A DNA stretch of 64,000 nt from Pseudomonadales bacterium. GTDB taxonomy: Bacteria; Pseudomonadota; Gammaproteobacteria; Pseudomonadales; Azotimanducaceae. Positions 32,136-39,507 of the stretch are shown in pieces (position 1 is the stretch's first letter; each line of letters starts with the position of its first letter). The translations under genes and the position numbers were made by a program. The DNA is taken from assembly GCA_028285415.1 (NCBI GenBank), contig JANQPF010000021.1:1-64000 (forward strand), written 5' to 3'. The notes under the pieces are model-generated. The model was not told where the DNA came from. It did not search any database and saw nothing but the letters and a program-made list of their open reading frames with translations.

Positions 32136-33773
32136 TTACTCGTTCGAAATGGTGATTTCCTGGTCGGTGATGAACTCCAGCAGCGCCGGCTGGCCGTTCT
32201 TCGTCGCTTCGATGCCGCGTTCCAGCGCCGCAACGATGTCGTTGGGGTCCGTGACGCGCTCACCGTAGCCGCCGAAGGCTTTCGCCATGTCGGCGTAGTG
32301 GCCTGAGATTTCAATGGCCCCGTACTTCTCCTGCGAGATTGGCATGATGGGAATCTCAATGGCCATGGAAAAGTTGTTGAAGAGGATCGACAGTATCGGG
32401 ATGCGCTCGCGTGCCGCTGTTTCGAAGTCCATGCCGGTGAAACCGATGGCAGCGTCTCCCCAGACGTTGATGCAGAGCTTGTCCGGGTGTGCGAGCTTCG
32501 CGCCCATTGCCAGCCCCAGGCCGTAGCCGAGCTGGGTGGTCTTGCCCCAGCCGATATAGGACAGCGGTTCGGTGGCCTCCCAGAACGGTGTGGTCTGATC
32601 CCGTGGACTACCGGCGTCGTGCGTGATCACGGTGGCGGCTTTGTCCACCATGTTGTTGAGCTCCCATAGCACCCGGTACGGGTTGATGGGCGCTTCGTTG
32701 TTGGTGAGCTTGGGCTTCCACTCACCCAGCCACTCCTCGCGCAGCGCCGCGATGCGCGCAGGCTCGTCGGCTCGCGCGTCCGCCCGGGCTCGGTCCAGGC
32801 TGTCCATCGCGCCGGAGAGCGCAGACAGCGTGAGCCTGGCGTCGCCGACCAGTCCGTACTGCGCGGGGACGTCCTTGTTCAGATCCATGGGATCGAGCGT
32901 TGCGTGAATGATGGTTTTGCCGCGGGGCATTGGCACGCCGAAGCCGGTGAGCGCAAACGAGCAGCCAATGCCGAGAATGACATCGGCGTCCTCCAGGTAG
33001 CGCTTGACCGCTCGCGGATTGGCGCGGCCGCCGCTGCCGAGCGACAGCGGGTGGTCTTCGGGAAACGCGCTTTTACCTTCAATGCTCGTGGTGACGGGGA
33101 TGTTCCAGGTCTCCGCGAGCGTTTTCAGCTCCTCCCAGGCTTTGGCGTAGTGCACGCCCTGACCCGCGTAGATCACCGGGTGCTCGGCGCCCGCCAGCAC
33201 CTCGGCGGCGCGGGCAACGTCATCCGGCGCTGGCGCAGTTTTGGCGCTGTAAGCAGGCACGTAGTCCCACGTGTCCGGCACCTCTTCGCCGAAAACATCC
33301 ATTGGCACCTCGAGCAGCACCGGACCGGGGCGACCGTTTCTCAGCTGAAAAAATGCGCGGCGCATGATTTCCGGAACCGCTTTGCCCATGGTCACGGGCT
33401 CAGCCCACTTCGTGATGTGCTGCATGTTGAGCGTCGAGTTGAAGTTCGGGTAGTAGTGCGCCAGCCGCCGTGGATAACCCGCCGGAATGACGAGAATGGG
33501 CACGGATTCGGAGTATGCCTGAGCGACGCCGCCGAACGCGTTTTCCGCGCCGGGACCGTGCTGCATGCAGAAGACGCCAATCTTGTCTCCGGAGGACATA
33601 CGGGAGTAGGCGTCGGCCATATGCAGACCAATGCGCTCCTGGCGCACGATCACCGTGCGGATATCCACCGCAGCAGCGGCTTCGATCAGCGGATTGACGG
33701 GATAAGCGAACAGCACGTCCACGCCCTCGGCTTTCATCGCGTGGGCGATGGCATCTACAACCTTCATCTTCAA
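32136..33773 (-). CDS. Thiamine pyrophosphate-requiring enzyme (acetolactate synthase / benzoylformate decarboxylase superfamily)
   Basis: This 545-residue protein has the three domains of the family. The N-terminal domain carries the catalytic Glu near residue 46 ('IVRQERIG') and 'GVFCMQHGPGAENAFGGVAQAY'. A central domain with 'VIYAGQGVHYAKAW' follows. The C-terminal TPP domain has 'CINVWGDAAIGFTGMDFETA' and 'SILFNN', the GDG-like metal motif being GDA. An AGGGAG sequence precedes the ATG. The actual reaction cannot be told; it may be a decarboxylase or lyase for a 2-keto or 2-hydroxyacyl substrate. It is followed by an MDR reductase gene. Confidence 0.87.
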   Translation of the reverse strand: MKMKVVDAIAHAMKAEGVDVLFAYPVNPLIEAAAAVDIRTVIVRQERIGLHMADAYSRMSSGDKIGVFCMQHGPGAENAFGGVAQAYSESVPILVIPAGYPRRLAHYYPNFNSTLNMQHITKWAEPVTMGKAVPEIMRRAFFQLRNGRPGPVLLEVPMDVFGEEVPDTWDYVPAYSAKTAPAPDDVARAAEVLAGAEHPVIYAGQGVHYAKAWEELKTLAETWNIPVTTSIEGKSAFPEDHPLSLGSGGRANPRAVKRYLEDADVILGIGCSFALTGFGVPMPRGKTIIHATLDPMDLNKDVPAQYGLVGDARLTLSALSGAMDSLDRARADARADEPARIAALREEWLGEWKPKLTNNEAPINPYRVLWELNNMVDKAATVITHDAGSPRDQTTPFWEATEPLSYIGWGKTTQLGYGLGLAMGAKLAHPDKLCINVWGDAAIGFTGMDFETAARERIPILSILFNNFSMAIEIPIMPISQEKYGAIEISGHYADMAKAFGGYGERVTDPNDIVAALERGIEATKNGQPALLEFITDQEITISNE

Positions 33774-33796
33774 GCTCCCTTGTTTTTGTGCGCGCG

Positions 33797-35461
33797 TTAC
33801 CAGCTGACGGCTGGATCGATGTCGGCGTTCCGCCAGGCGTTGGTGCGCTGTTCGGTCAGCTCGGCGGTGTCTTCACCGAGTTCCTGCTGTGCCATTTCCA
33901 TCCCGTAGAGCGACCACGGATTCATGGGAAAGTGCACGAGATCTTCGGCAAACGTCTCTCGCGCCGCGGCGTGATCACCCATCCGCATCTGCGCCTCGCC
34001 GAGCGTCTGACGGACCGGGTAGTGCCAGAGCGGCGGTTCTGTATAGGGTAGTTTGTCTTGATGGGCAACTGCCTTCTCGAGCTCCGCAAGCTCAGCTTCG
34101 GCATCGTCCAGAGTGCGGGCAATGCGGGCGCGGACAAGCGAGATGGCGATGCCGGTCAAATCGTCGACAACCCCGGGTCGGCGCATGTTGAGACCACGGA
34201 GGTCTTCGTCCGCAGCCAGACTTTCGAGGACCTCGAGCTCGAGTTCCGCACCCTGCAGGTTGCCTTTGGCCGCGTAGGCGAGCCCGCGACCGTAGTGAGA
34301 CATCGCCTGGGCGAACGGCAGTTTGCCGTCGTGCACTGGGAGCGCCAGCACGTCGTCCCACATACCGAAGCGTATGTAGGTATACACAGGCACGGCAACG
34401 TAACTCTGCAGCGCGCCCATCTGCTCGGCGACCTCGAGCGGTACCTTCTCGGCAAGTTTGAGCGCGCTGTCGACGGACAGCGCCTTGCGGCCCTCCATCA
34501 TTGCCGAATACCAGAGGAAGTGAATGTTGTGAGGGTAATACGCTGCGGGGTAGAGGCCCTGAGCGTTGCATTGTGCAATGTAGTCTTCGTCCGCCAGCGC
34601 CGCTTTCTGGTTGGCGATGACCGCATCGGCGTACCGTCCGACCCGCAGATAAATGTGCGAGGGCATGTGGACGAGATGCCCGGCAATCGGGACGAGATCG
34701 CGCAGCCCGTCAGCGGCTGCGACCGCCTTCTCGGGCTCGAAGCGCTCCATGGCGTGGATGTAGAGATGCATGGCGCCGGGGTGTTGAGGGTCCAGCTCGA
34801 GCACGTGCTCGAGCTGGGCGACGAGGTTGGTCGTGTGCTCGCTGGCGGGTGCGCCGTCGTCGAGCCAGTACTCCCAGGGCATGAGGTCCATGAGCGACTC
34901 GGCCCACAAGGTGCGTGCGTGCAGATCGTTCGGGTACCGCTCAACGAGGCCCTGCATCGCGCCGGCAAAGACGACGTCCAACGCGGCCCGGTTTTCGCCG
35001 CTTTCGCTGTAACGGGTCGCGATGGCGTCAATGTAGGCCTGTTCCCGCGGGTTTTCGAACGGGCGCAGCGTCTGTGCGCGCTGCACGGCTTCCCAGGCCG
35101 GCGCCACGGCATCCGGCATCATGGGCGCGTTGATGTTCGGACCGAGTGCAAGTGCCGCACCTGCCCAGCAGATCCCGCACGTCGCGTCGAGTCGCGCGGC
35201 CTCCTTGAACGACCGCACGGCCTCGGCGTGATTGAAGCCGAACGCCAGCGTCAGTGCCTGATTGAAATAAGCCTGCGCCAGCGGCACCTCCGTGCTGATC
35301 TCGAATTCCAGCGGACCGATGCCTTCGAGCAACGGCGCGGTGGGTTTGTCCGCCGCCCGGGCTGCGCCTTCAGCTGTTTCGGTCTGAGCGTCGTTGCTAC
35401 CGGCACAGGCGGTCAAGGTCGTAACCAGCACGCAGAGCAGAATTGTCTTTGTTGTATGCAT
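33797..35461 (-). CDS. TPR-containing lipoprotein
   Basis: The ATG at 35459-35461, preceded by GAGGA nine bases upstream, gives 554 residues with a lipoprotein signal (lipobox 'TLTAC', C19). The rest is made of helical TPR-like repeats, first 'LAQAYFNQALTLAFGFNHAEAVRSFKEAARLDATCGICWAG' in parts, then repeats at 'RYADAVIANQKAALADEDY' and 'GDHAAARETFAEDLVHFPMNPWSLYGMEMAQQ'. Such proteins often act as scaffold or enzyme-like lipoproteins in the periplasm. The catalytic residues, if any, are not obvious. It lies in the same direction as the TPP gene (23-base gap) and the TIGR03084-like gene (11-base gap). Confidence 0.82.
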   Translation of the reverse strand: MHTTKTILLCVLVTTLTACAGSNDAQTETAEGAARAADKPTAPLLEGIGPLEFEISTEVPLAQAYFNQALTLAFGFNHAEAVRSFKEAARLDATCGICWAGAALALGPNINAPMMPDAVAPAWEAVQRAQTLRPFENPREQAYIDAIATRYSESGENRAALDVVFAGAMQGLVERYPNDLHARTLWAESLMDLMPWEYWLDDGAPASEHTTNLVAQLEHVLELDPQHPGAMHLYIHAMERFEPEKAVAAADGLRDLVPIAGHLVHMPSHIYLRVGRYADAVIANQKAALADEDYIAQCNAQGLYPAAYYPHNIHFLWYSAMMEGRKALSVDSALKLAEKVPLEVAEQMGALQSYVAVPVYTYIRFGMWDDVLALPVHDGKLPFAQAMSHYGRGLAYAAKGNLQGAELELEVLESLAADEDLRGLNMRRPGVVDDLTGIAISLVRARIARTLDDAEAELAELEKAVAHQDKLPYTEPPLWHYPVRQTLGEAQMRMGDHAAARETFAEDLVHFPMNPWSLYGMEMAQQELGEDTAELTEQRTNAWRNADIDPAVSW

Positions 35462-35472
35462 GGGTGATGTCC

Positions 35473-36303
35473 TCATCGGGGTTGCGGAACCCGGGAGCCC
35501 GGGGCCGGCGGTTGCTCTGGCGGGCCGGCAAAACACTGCGCAATGGCCATCCAAGCGGCGGCGTTGTCGCCTGCCACTTCGAGCGAGGTGTCCTCAACGT
35601 TGCGCACCTGGGTCACAACCTGGCAGAACTCGACCGCGTCGCCGGTCACGCTGTGCCCTGCAGTCGCCTCGTTCCAGGCCCAGGTGGCGCCGGACGGAGA
35701 GGTCAGAGCAATGCTCGGCGCAGGTTCCGGTACTTCGAGCTTTCTGTTGGCAAACGTCCAGCCGTAAGTGCGCACGCCGATTTCCGCGACGTTGCGCAAT
35801 CGATCGGTGTGGGTGCGCGGCAGGCGCATCAGGTCGTAGATCTCCCAGCCGTGCGCCCAGGTTTCCATCTGCCGGGCGGTCGCGAACATGCGCGCTTTCA
35901 TGCCGGGCCCGGCCCAGTCGAAACGCTGTTCCGGATCTGCGCTCAGGAGCGCCTCGTGCAGCTCGACGTACATGTCGTGCCAGCGCTGCAGAAGATCCGG
36001 TCCGTTGATGGAGTGACCGTCCACCGCAAGCCACTGATCGGAGTATTCCCGCATGTCTTTTGCCGCGCCGATGGCAGCGAGGAGCTCACGGAACGCCTGC
36101 CCGTCGCGCAGCGTCGTCAGCGCCATGTGATCGGACAGGTGCAGGTGGGCAATGACGTCCCAGACGGTCCAATCCTTGAACGTCGAGCGCTCGGTCCAGT
36201 ACCCGGTGTCCGCGTCCTCGAGCACCTTGTAGAGTTCATCGGCCTCGGCGCGAAAGTCGTCCGCGGCCTGCTTCAGCGCTGCGCCGGCATCTTCAGCTGA
36301 CAT
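35473..36303 (-). CDS. TIGR03084-like, DinB/maleylpyruvate isomerase-type metal-binding protein
   Basis: This 276-residue protein has an N-terminal four-helix DinB/MDMPI-type bundle. The metal-binding His candidates are in 'VWDVIAHLHLSDHMAL' (about 47-62) and 'RQMETWAHGWEIYDL' (about 146-160), as in TIGR03084 proteins. The C-terminal part ('RTYGWTFANRKLEVPEPAPSI...ATWAW') is a small alpha/beta domain. Family members are cytoplasmic; some use mycothiol in actinobacteria, which is not expected here. The function in gammaproteobacteria is unknown. It is the first gene of a run of genes on the reverse strand. Confidence 0.8.
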   Translation of the reverse strand: MSAEDAGAALKQAADDFRAEADELYKVLEDADTGYWTERSTFKDWTVWDVIAHLHLSDHMALTTLRDGQAFRELLAAIGAAKDMREYSDQWLAVDGHSINGPDLLQRWHDMYVELHEALLSADPEQRFDWAGPGMKARMFATARQMETWAHGWEIYDLMRLPRTHTDRLRNVAEIGVRTYGWTFANRKLEVPEPAPSIALTSPSGATWAWNEATAGHSVTGDAVEFCQVVTQVRNVEDTSLEVAGDNAAAWMAIAQCFAGPPEQPPAPGSRVPQPR

Positions 36304-36630
36304 ATTGTCCTCCCACGCGAAAATTTACCAAGGAAGACGAAGCCGTGCGAGCACCGGCGTAAATATGGTAGATTGAAAATCCAAGCGCACAATCCTGTGC
36401 CCCCTGGAGTAAACGACGTTGAAGACCACCTTCGTATAGAAATCCATCGTTTGATGGATTGCCAAGCAAACTCTGCTGGCCAGTCGTTTCTCCGGGAGAA
36501 ATCCCCAGTCTGATAAACCTGATGCACGTCGGCGTGATGTGACGCCGTACTTGTTGCGTCGACCGATGACCCGACGATGGGAGATTCGGCAGGTCAGCCT
36601 CATCTCTTTCTGCGTAAGAGGAGGTCCGCC
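36304..36630 (+). other. Non-coding leader region with three hairpins
   Basis: No convincing gene is seen. Three inverted repeats stand out: AATCCATC/GATGGATT (36441-36460, four-base loop), TTTCTC/GAGAAA (36487-36501, three-base loop) and GGCGT/ACGCC (about 36530-36545). They could fold a structured 5' untranslated region for the small basic protein gene, or a small RNA. Clear promoter boxes are not visible. Confidence 0.35.
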
Positions 36631-36786
36631 ATGCCTACGTCGAGACATCGACGCAAGCGCGCGTCCGGACGCAAGTCCGCCGATGCGCATACGCAAGCCC
36701 AGCCACAGCCGTGGCGCGAGAAGAAACTGCGCAGCAGTTTCCGATCGCAACCCCGGCAGGTGGAAAAGAAGTACTGGCGACAGTAA
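36631..36786 (+). CDS. 51-residue highly basic small protein
   Basis: An AGGAGG (36619-36624) six bases before the ATG at 36631 marks a strong start. The product of 51 residues starts MPTSRHRRKRASGRKSADA and ends REKKLRSSFRSQPRQVEKKYWRQ-like; about a third of the residues are Arg or Lys. It has no Cys and no hydrophobic part. It may bind nucleic acid or the ribosome, by composition only. A strong terminator follows 24 bases after the stop. I know no family for it. Confidence 0.65.
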   Translation: MPTSRHRRKRASGRKSADAHTQAQPQPWREKKLRSSFRSQPRQVEKKYWRQ

Positions 36787-36809
36787 TCGAACTTTCTGGA
36801 GGTAAAACG

Positions 36810-36837
36810 AAAAAGGGGCGGATAACCGCCCCTTTTT
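36810..36837. terminator. Bidirectional Rho-independent terminator
   Basis: AAAAAGGGGCGG (36810-36821) and CCGCCCCTTTTT (36826-36837) are a perfect twelve-base inverted repeat with the loop ATAA. GC-rich core and A/T flanks give a T-run after the stem on both strands. It ends both the small-protein transcript from the left and the isocitrate lyase transcript from the right. Confidence 0.92.
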
Positions 36838-36857
36838 CTGGCTCGTGAAACCAGCGC

Positions 36858-38459
36858 TTAGAACTGGTTCATCGTGTTGGCCGCACCGCCGGCCAGCAGC
36901 GCTTTCTCACCGAGGAAGTACTCCTTGTGATCGTCGCCGATGTTGGAGCCCGCCAGATCCTGGTGCTTTACGGCAGACAGGTCGTTGCGGATTTCCTGAC
37001 GCTGCACGTCGCGGACGTACGCCAGCATACCCAGATCGCCGAAGTACCCTTCAGACAGCGTGTCTGTGGACAGCGCCGCCGTGTGGTAGGTCGGCAGGGT
37101 GATCAGGTGGTGGAAGATGCCCGCTTCGCGAGCCGCGTCGCGCTGGAAGCTCTGTACCAGGCGGTCGGCTTCCTGCGCAAGCTCAGAGTCGTCCAGCGCC
37201 ACGTCCATCAGACCTTTCTCGTCGACCGCCGGATCCGGGTAGGCGGATACGTCTTTGCCTTCGGCCTGCCAGTCTTCGAAGACCTGCTGACGGAACTTCA
37301 ACGTCCAGTTGAAAGACGGAGAGTTGTTGTAAACGAGCTTCGCTTCGGGGCGCACTTCACGGATAGCGTTCACCATGTCGGCGATCTGCTTGACGTTGGG
37401 CTTCTCCGTTTCGATCCAGAGCAGATCCGCACCGTGCTCGAGACTCGTGATGCAGTCGAGCACAACGCGGTCGAAGCCGGTGTCTTCGCGGAACGCGTAG
37501 AGACCGTTGTCCAGACGCTTCGGCTTCATGAGCTTGCCACCGCGGTGGAAGGTGATGTCGCCGTCCTGAATTTCGTTGACGTCGTGTACCTCTTCGGCGT
37601 CCAGGAAGCTGTTGTACTTGCTGCCGAGATCACCGGGCTCGAGAGAGACCGGTACCTTCTGGGTGAGACCGGCGCCCAGGGAGTCAGTGCGTGCAACGAT
37701 GATGCCGTTCTCCACGCCGAGCTCCAGGAACGCGTAGCGGATGGCATTGATCTTGGAGACAAAATCCTCGTGGGGCACCGTCACCTTGCCGGCCTGGTGG
37801 CCGCACTGCTTGGCGTCGGAAACCTGGTTTTCGATCTGAATGGCGCAGGCGCCGGCTTCAATCATGCGCTTGGCCAGAAGATAGGTGGCCTCTTCGTTGC
37901 CGAAGCCTGCGTCGATGTCGGCAATGATCGGCACGACGTGGGTTTCATAGTTGTCGATGCGCTCGATGAAGCTGTCGACGTCACCGCCGCTGGCGCGGGC
38001 TTCGTCGAGCTCGGCGAAGATGTGGCGCAGCTCGCGGGCGTCAGCCTGCTTCAGGAACGTGTAAATCTCTTCGATGAGGTCAGCGACCGTCGTCTTCTCG
38101 TGCATGCTCTGGTCGGGCAGCGGGCCGAACTTGGAACGCAGCGCCGCAACCATCCAGCCGGACAGATAGATGTAAGACCGGTCAGTGGTCTGCTGATGGC
38201 GTTTCACACCCATCATGACCTGCTGGGCAATGAAGCCGTGCCAGCAGCCGAGGCTCTGGGTGTATTTGCTGGAGTCGGCATCGTAGGCCGCCATGTCGCG
38301 GCGCATGATGTCGGCGGTGTAGCGCGCAATGTCCAGACCCGTCTTGAAGCGGTTCTGCAGGCGCATGCGCACGGCGTATTCCGGGTTGATGGCGTGCCAT
38401 TCGTCCTTGCCCTGAATCTGGGCATGCACGGCGGCAATTTCGTCGAGATATGCAGACAT
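36858..38459 (-). CDS. aceA: Isocitrate lyase, long (about 530-residue) form
   Basis: The ATG at 38457-38459 gives 533 residues. The enzyme splits isocitrate into glyoxylate and succinate, the first step of the glyoxylate shunt used for growth on acetate or fatty acids. The catalytic motif 'KQCGH' is at 217-221, and 'IIADIDAGFGNEEATYLLAKRMIEAGACAIQIENQ' in parts supplies the metal-binding region. The length fits the Pseudomonas-type AceA, not the 434-residue E. coli form. No malate synthase gene lies nearby. The 221-base gap upstream is shared with a divergent regulator gene. Confidence 0.95.
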   Translation of the reverse strand: MSAYLDEIAAVHAQIQGKDEWHAINPEYAVRMRLQNRFKTGLDIARYTADIMRRDMAAYDADSSKYTQSLGCWHGFIAQQVMMGVKRHQQTTDRSYIYLSGWMVAALRSKFGPLPDQSMHEKTTVADLIEEIYTFLKQADARELRHIFAELDEARASGGDVDSFIERIDNYETHVVPIIADIDAGFGNEEATYLLAKRMIEAGACAIQIENQVSDAKQCGHQAGKVTVPHEDFVSKINAIRYAFLELGVENGIIVARTDSLGAGLTQKVPVSLEPGDLGSKYNSFLDAEEVHDVNEIQDGDITFHRGGKLMKPKRLDNGLYAFREDTGFDRVVLDCITSLEHGADLLWIETEKPNVKQIADMVNAIREVRPEAKLVYNNSPSFNWTLKFRQQVFEDWQAEGKDVSAYPDPAVDEKGLMDVALDDSELAQEADRLVQSFQRDAAREAGIFHHLITLPTYHTAALSTDTLSEGYFGDLGMLAYVRDVQRQEIRNDLSAVKHQDLAGSNIGDDHKEYFLGEKALLAGGAANTMNQF

Positions 38460-38619
38460 GGCTTGTGTGTCCTCAATTGGTTCAGGTCGAGCGGGCGCGC
38501 ACCATAGCAATCTGCGTAAAGGCTGAAAATGGAATCGTTGACAATCAATATATTCCATTCAGGAAAGCCATCCGAGCCGTGTGTGTCTGTTCTCGGTTGG
38601 TCCTGTTTAGCGACAAATA

Positions 38620-38659
38620 TTTTATGTAAAACATAAAATAATACTTGTAAAACGCAAAA
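38620..38659. promoter_or_regulatory. Palindrome and 21-base-spaced direct repeats, operator candidate
   Basis: TTTTATGT (38620-38627) and ACATAAAA (38631-38638) form a perfect palindrome with spacer AAA. The sequence TGTAAAACATAAAA (38625-38638) is repeated as TGTAAAACGCAAAA (38646-38659), 21 bases further, two helical turns. The repeats lie 22-60 bases before the XRE gene start in AT-rich DNA, so binding there by the XRE protein is likely. Binding may also reach the isocitrate lyase promoter. Confidence 0.55.
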
Positions 38660-38680
38660 CTCATCGATAGGCTCCTGGAC

Positions 38681-38899
38681 ATGGAAATCCGTGTGAACCT
38701 CGATGTGGAAATGGCCAGAAACAAGATGTCGCTGAAGGAGCTGTCCCAGCGCGTGGGCATCTCGATGACCAACCTGTCGCTCTTGAAGACCGGCAAGGTC
38801 AAAGGCATCCGTTTCAACACGCTGGCGGCAATCTGCCGTGAGCTGAACTGCCAGCCCGGCGACATTCTCGAGTTCACCCCCACAACGGACGGAAACTGA
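38681..38899 (+). CDS. XRE-family (YozG-like) HTH transcriptional regulator
   Basis: This 72-residue protein is a single Cro/CI-type helix-turn-helix: 'MSLKELSQRVGISMTNLSLLKTGKVKGIRFNTLAAICREL' (about 16-55, in parts). It matches the short YozG-type regulators ('CQPGDILEF' at the end) that are usually paired with a membrane protein gene, as here. It probably binds the repeats just upstream and regulates its own operon. It begins 221 bases from the isocitrate lyase start on the other strand. Confidence 0.88.
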   Translation: MEIRVNLDVEMARNKMSLKELSQRVGISMTNLSLLKTGKVKGIRFNTLAAICRELNCQPGDILEFTPTTDGN

Positions 38900-38940
38900 A
38901 CATGGTTGCCAGCACGTACACCTCGACCAAGGAGCCGCTC

Positions 38941-39507
38941 ATGTACAAGGATTATCTGTATCCCGGGATTGCCGCCATTGCGTTGGCGGTTCTCTTCCCG
39001 ACCTACTGGCTGTTGGAACTGGATTTCACCTTCAGCACGGGCGCACGCCGCGAGGCTTTCGGGGGCATGGACTTTCTGTACCTGGCGGTGGGGCTCCTTG
39101 CGGCGTATGTCTGGTGGGGGCTGCGGCGTGTTCTCGTCGAGCAGAACGCCTATCGCGGTGCGGACTCGCTCCTCATCATGATTGTCGTGCTGAACCTGCT
39201 TTTGACGGGCTTGATGTTCAGCGCTGGTCTCATCGAACCTTTGAACACAGACGCGTTTGTCATCGGCGGTACCGCATTGTCTCTGGTGCTCTTTGGCGTG
39301 CTCGATATTGTGCTTGCGGTCATCCTGCTGCGTGACAGTCGCGAGCTGCCCGGTCTGGTGAAAGTATTCGCCGTTGCGAATCTCATTCACGGGATCTGCG
39401 AGGTCACGATTCTTATGTCCTGGGCGGTGATCTTTCTGTACCCGGTCACCGTGGTGATCCTGGCTGTTCTCTTCCTGCGCAGACCCGAAGAGGTGGAGTT
39501 CGTCTAG
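38941..39507 (+). CDS. Polytopic membrane protein paired with the XRE regulator
   Basis: The ATG at 38941 is preceded by AAGGAG with a six-base spacing and is preferred over an ATG at 38902, which has a poor site. The 188-residue product has about five to six transmembrane helices (near 7-25, 43-62, 78-98, 105-125 and two near the C-terminus). I do not recognise a family. Regulator plus membrane protein pairs of this type are common, and the membrane protein may sense or bind the signal. The stop overlaps the convergent sulfatase-like gene by four bases. Confidence 0.75.
   Translation: MYKDYLYPGIAAIALAVLFPTYWLLELDFTFSTGARREAFGGMDFLYLAVGLLAAYVWWGLRRVLVEQNAYRGADSLLIMIVVLNLLLTGLMFSAGLIEPLNTDAFVIGGTALSLVLFGVLDIVLAVILLRDSRELPGLVKVFAVANLIHGICEVTILMSWAVIFLYPVTVVILAVLFLRRPEEVEFV

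Noticed and set aside
34058-35467. 469-residue forward open frame opposite the TPR lipoprotein
   Set aside because: The reverse-strand product has a lipobox and TPR repeats; the forward frame shows no such features.
36927-38507. 526-residue open frame on the forward strand opposite isocitrate lyase
   Set aside because: The reverse-strand product is unmistakably isocitrate lyase; the forward frame is a codon-bias shadow without motifs.
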